A stretch of 64,000 nucleotides of DNA from Granulosicoccus sp036478595 (GTDB lineage: Bacteria; Pseudomonadota; Gammaproteobacteria; Granulosicoccales; Granulosicoccaceae), in NCBI GenBank assembly GCA_036478595.1, contig JAZGEF010000020.1, forward strand, positions 1 to 64,000, in the 5' to 3' direction. A program made the position numbers and the translations under genes. A model generated the notes under the pieces. That model had not been told where the DNA came from and did no database searches. It saw only the letters and a program-made list of their open reading frames with translations. Below, piece by piece: positions 62,699-64,000 of the stretch (positions are counted from its first letter, which is position 1; each line of letters begins with the position of its first letter).

Positions 62699-63115
62699 AT
62701 GTCGCAAAGTAATGCTCCAAGCAATCCGCCAAGCAATTCGCCAGCACATGCACTACCAACTTCACCGCATCTGCAAATCTACAAGCTGCCGATAACGGCA
62801 ATAGTATCAATATGTAATCGCGCTTCTGGCGTAGCCAATAGTTTAGCGATGGCATTGCTTGTTTGGGTGCTCTACAAAGCGTCGGGTAGTGCTCTTGGTT
62901 TTGAAGGCACGCACTCATTCGTCGATTCTTGGTTTATTCGTTTAGTGCTTTTTGGTTTTACGTTCACGCTCTACTTCCACCTGTGTAATGGCATACGTCA
63001 TTTGTTTTGGGATATTGGCAAAGGCTTTGAATTCGACACAGCTAAAAAAACGGCCAAAGCTAGCATCGCAGTTGCCGCCGGTTTAACCGTCATCACTTGG
63101 CTGATAGCAGCATGA
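62699..63115 (+). CDS. sdhC: Succinate dehydrogenase cytochrome b556 subunit SdhC
   Basis: Membrane anchor that binds heme b and quinone. The 138-residue protein has a Pro/Ser/Asn-rich N-terminal tail, HLQIYKLPITAIVSICNRASGV (quinone-site Ser/Arg region), three membrane segments, and the heme-ligand region YFHLCNGIRHLFWD. AAGGA lies 13 bases before ATG 62699; an in-frame ATG at 62645 lies within the preceding gene. It overlaps sdhD by ATGA. Confidence 0.94.
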   Translation: MSQSNAPSNPPSNSPAHALPTSPHLQIYKLPITAIVSICNRASGVANSLAMALLVWVLYKASGSALGFEGTHSFVDSWFIRLVLFGFTFTLYFHLCNGIRHLFWDIGKGFEFDTAKKTAKASIAVAAGLTVITWLIAA

Positions 63116-63495
63116 ATACATTACGCACACCGCTGAAGAAAGTTAAAGGCTTAGGTTCCGCAAAAGAAGGCACTAACCACTTCTGGACGCAACGCTTAAC
63201 TGCTATGGCCCTTATTCCACTAGTGCTTTGGCTATGTTTTTCGATTGCAGCACTACCGGGAACTGATCACGCAACCCTTCAAGCCTGGGTAGGAAGCTCT
63301 TTTAACGCAGTACTGCTCGTACTGATGATTTTCGCAGCCTTTTACCACGCCAAGCTTGGGCTACAAGTAATACTGGAGGATTATCTCGCTAATCACGGCA
63401 CCCGCACTGCAGCCATCATACTGTCAACGTTTCTATGCATCCTGTTGGCTTGTGTCGGTATTTTTTCAGTACTCAAAATTGCCTTCACCACCTAA
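63112..63495 (+). CDS. sdhD: Succinate dehydrogenase membrane anchor SdhD
   Basis: A 127-residue second membrane anchor. It has a basic N-terminus, HFWTQRLTAMALIPLVLWL, three membrane segments and FYHAKLGLQVILEDYL, in which the His and the Asp-Tyr pair match the heme/quinone region of the family. ATG 63112 overlaps the sdhC stop by 4 bases, so an ATG 15 bases upstream is rejected. sdhA follows after 18 bases. Confidence 0.93.
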   Translation: MNTLRTPLKKVKGLGSAKEGTNHFWTQRLTAMALIPLVLWLCFSIAALPGTDHATLQAWVGSSFNAVLLVLMIFAAFYHAKLGLQVILEDYLANHGTRTAAIILSTFLCILLACVGIFSVLKIAFTT

Positions 63496-63513
63496 GCCGA
63501 ACACATAAATCAT

Positions 63514-64000
63514 ATGACTAACGCCTATAAAATTATTGACCACACTTACGACGTCGTGATTGTGGGTGCAGGTGGTGCAGGATTGCGTGCCACATTGGGC
63601 ATGGCTGCCAAAGGCCTATCCACTGCTTGTGTAACTAAGGTATTTCCTACTCGCTCGCATACCGTTGCAGCTCAAGGAGGCATGAGCGCCTCACTTGGCA
63701 ACATGGGAGAGGATCATTGGGATTGGCACCGATACGACACCATCAAAGGTTCGGATTGGCTGGGCGATCAGGATGCAATCGAGTATATGTGTCGAGAAGC
63801 AGTGCCTGCAGTCATTGAGCTTGAACATTTTGGCGTGCCTTTTTCACGCACCGAAGAAGGCAAAATTTACCAGCGCCCTTTCGGCGGCATGACAACCAAT
63901 TTTGGCGAAGGTGCCGCAGCGCAACGTACTTGTGCTGCAGCGGATCGCACCGGTCACGCCATCCTACATACGCTTTATCAACAGTCGTTAAAACACCAAG
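63514..64000 (+). CDS. sdhA: Succinate dehydrogenase flavoprotein subunit SdhA, N-terminal part
   Basis: Oxidises succinate to fumarate with covalent FAD. The 162 codons present show the dinucleotide-binding VVIVGAGGAGLRATLGMA, the covalent-FAD His in TRSHTVAAQGGMSASLGN, DWLGDQDAIEYMCREA, FGVPFSRTEEGKIYQR and PFGGMTTNFGEG. It starts at ATG 63514 and runs off the right edge of the window; the remaining ~430 residues and sdhB should follow. Confidence 0.96.
   Translation, partial: MTNAYKIIDHTYDVVIVGAGGAGLRATLGMAAKGLSTACVTKVFPTRSHTVAAQGGMSASLGNMGEDHWDWHRYDTIKGSDWLGDQDAIEYMCREAVPAVIELEHFGVPFSRTEEGKIYQRPFGGMTTNFGEGAAAQRTCAAADRTGHAILHTLYQQSLKHQ

Overview
The window is chromosomal DNA of a gammaproteobacterium-like organism. 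This is inferred from gene content: a fused kinase/acetyltransferase ArgA, a homodimeric-type AceE followed by AceF and Lpd, ParE, TtcA, YgfZ, SdhCDA, and a fimT-pilVWXY1-pilE minor pilin locus. I cannot name the genus. A taurine-pyruvate aminotransferase fits a marine or organosulfonate-using lifestyle, but that is inference. Genes are densely packed. No gap exceeds about 260 bases, the largest being 50675-50927, in which I see no gene. I found no tRNA, rRNA, CRISPR array, insertion sequence or phage gene.

Layout. 1-4.9 kb: the end of a protein built from 22-residue (2 x 11) repeats, a bidirectional terminator, taurine-pyruvate aminotransferase, an orphan response regulator with a degenerate receiver, ttcA and an IalB-family periplasmic protein. 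4.9-10 kb: a glycerophosphodiesterase, a Tat-exported YHS protein, the lemA/M48 protease pair, a HugZ-like protein and a YpeA-like acetyltransferase. 10-24 kb: two very large membrane-anchored coiled-coil proteins, one ending in a helix-hairpin-helix and one in an OmpA domain. Between them lie a ubiquinone-type hydroxylase, a double-domain HtrA-like protease, argA, a Lon-N protein and ubiX. 24-31.3 kb: mtaB and the pyruvate dehydrogenase operon aceE-aceF-lpdA. 31.4-33.4 kb: a lone HyuA-type hydantoinase/oxoprolinase subunit.

33.6-49.7 kb is the most distinctive part. Two complete paralogous minor-pilin operons (fimT-pilV-pilW-pilX-pilY1) stand in tandem with one pilE between them. Both PilY1 adhesins have a von Willebrand A domain that is split by an inserted array of beta-sandwich-like modules, four in the first and two in the second. 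The two sets could give the same pilus machine alternative tips.

49.8-64 kb returns to housekeeping genes: a Trm112-like protein, an exported protein of unknown function, an M15/DUF882 peptidase, the overlapping carA-carB-greA operon with a candidate promoter and attenuator-like hairpin in its leader, and a parE/MBL-hydrolase pair. A tandem thioredoxin duplication follows, in which the first copy is interrupted by a TGA replacing the conserved Trp and the second is cnoX. Then come a DUF2007/zinc-ribbon protein, ygfZ, and a succinate dehydrogenase operon led by a DUF1674 (SDHAF4-type) assembly factor, with sdhA cut by the right edge.
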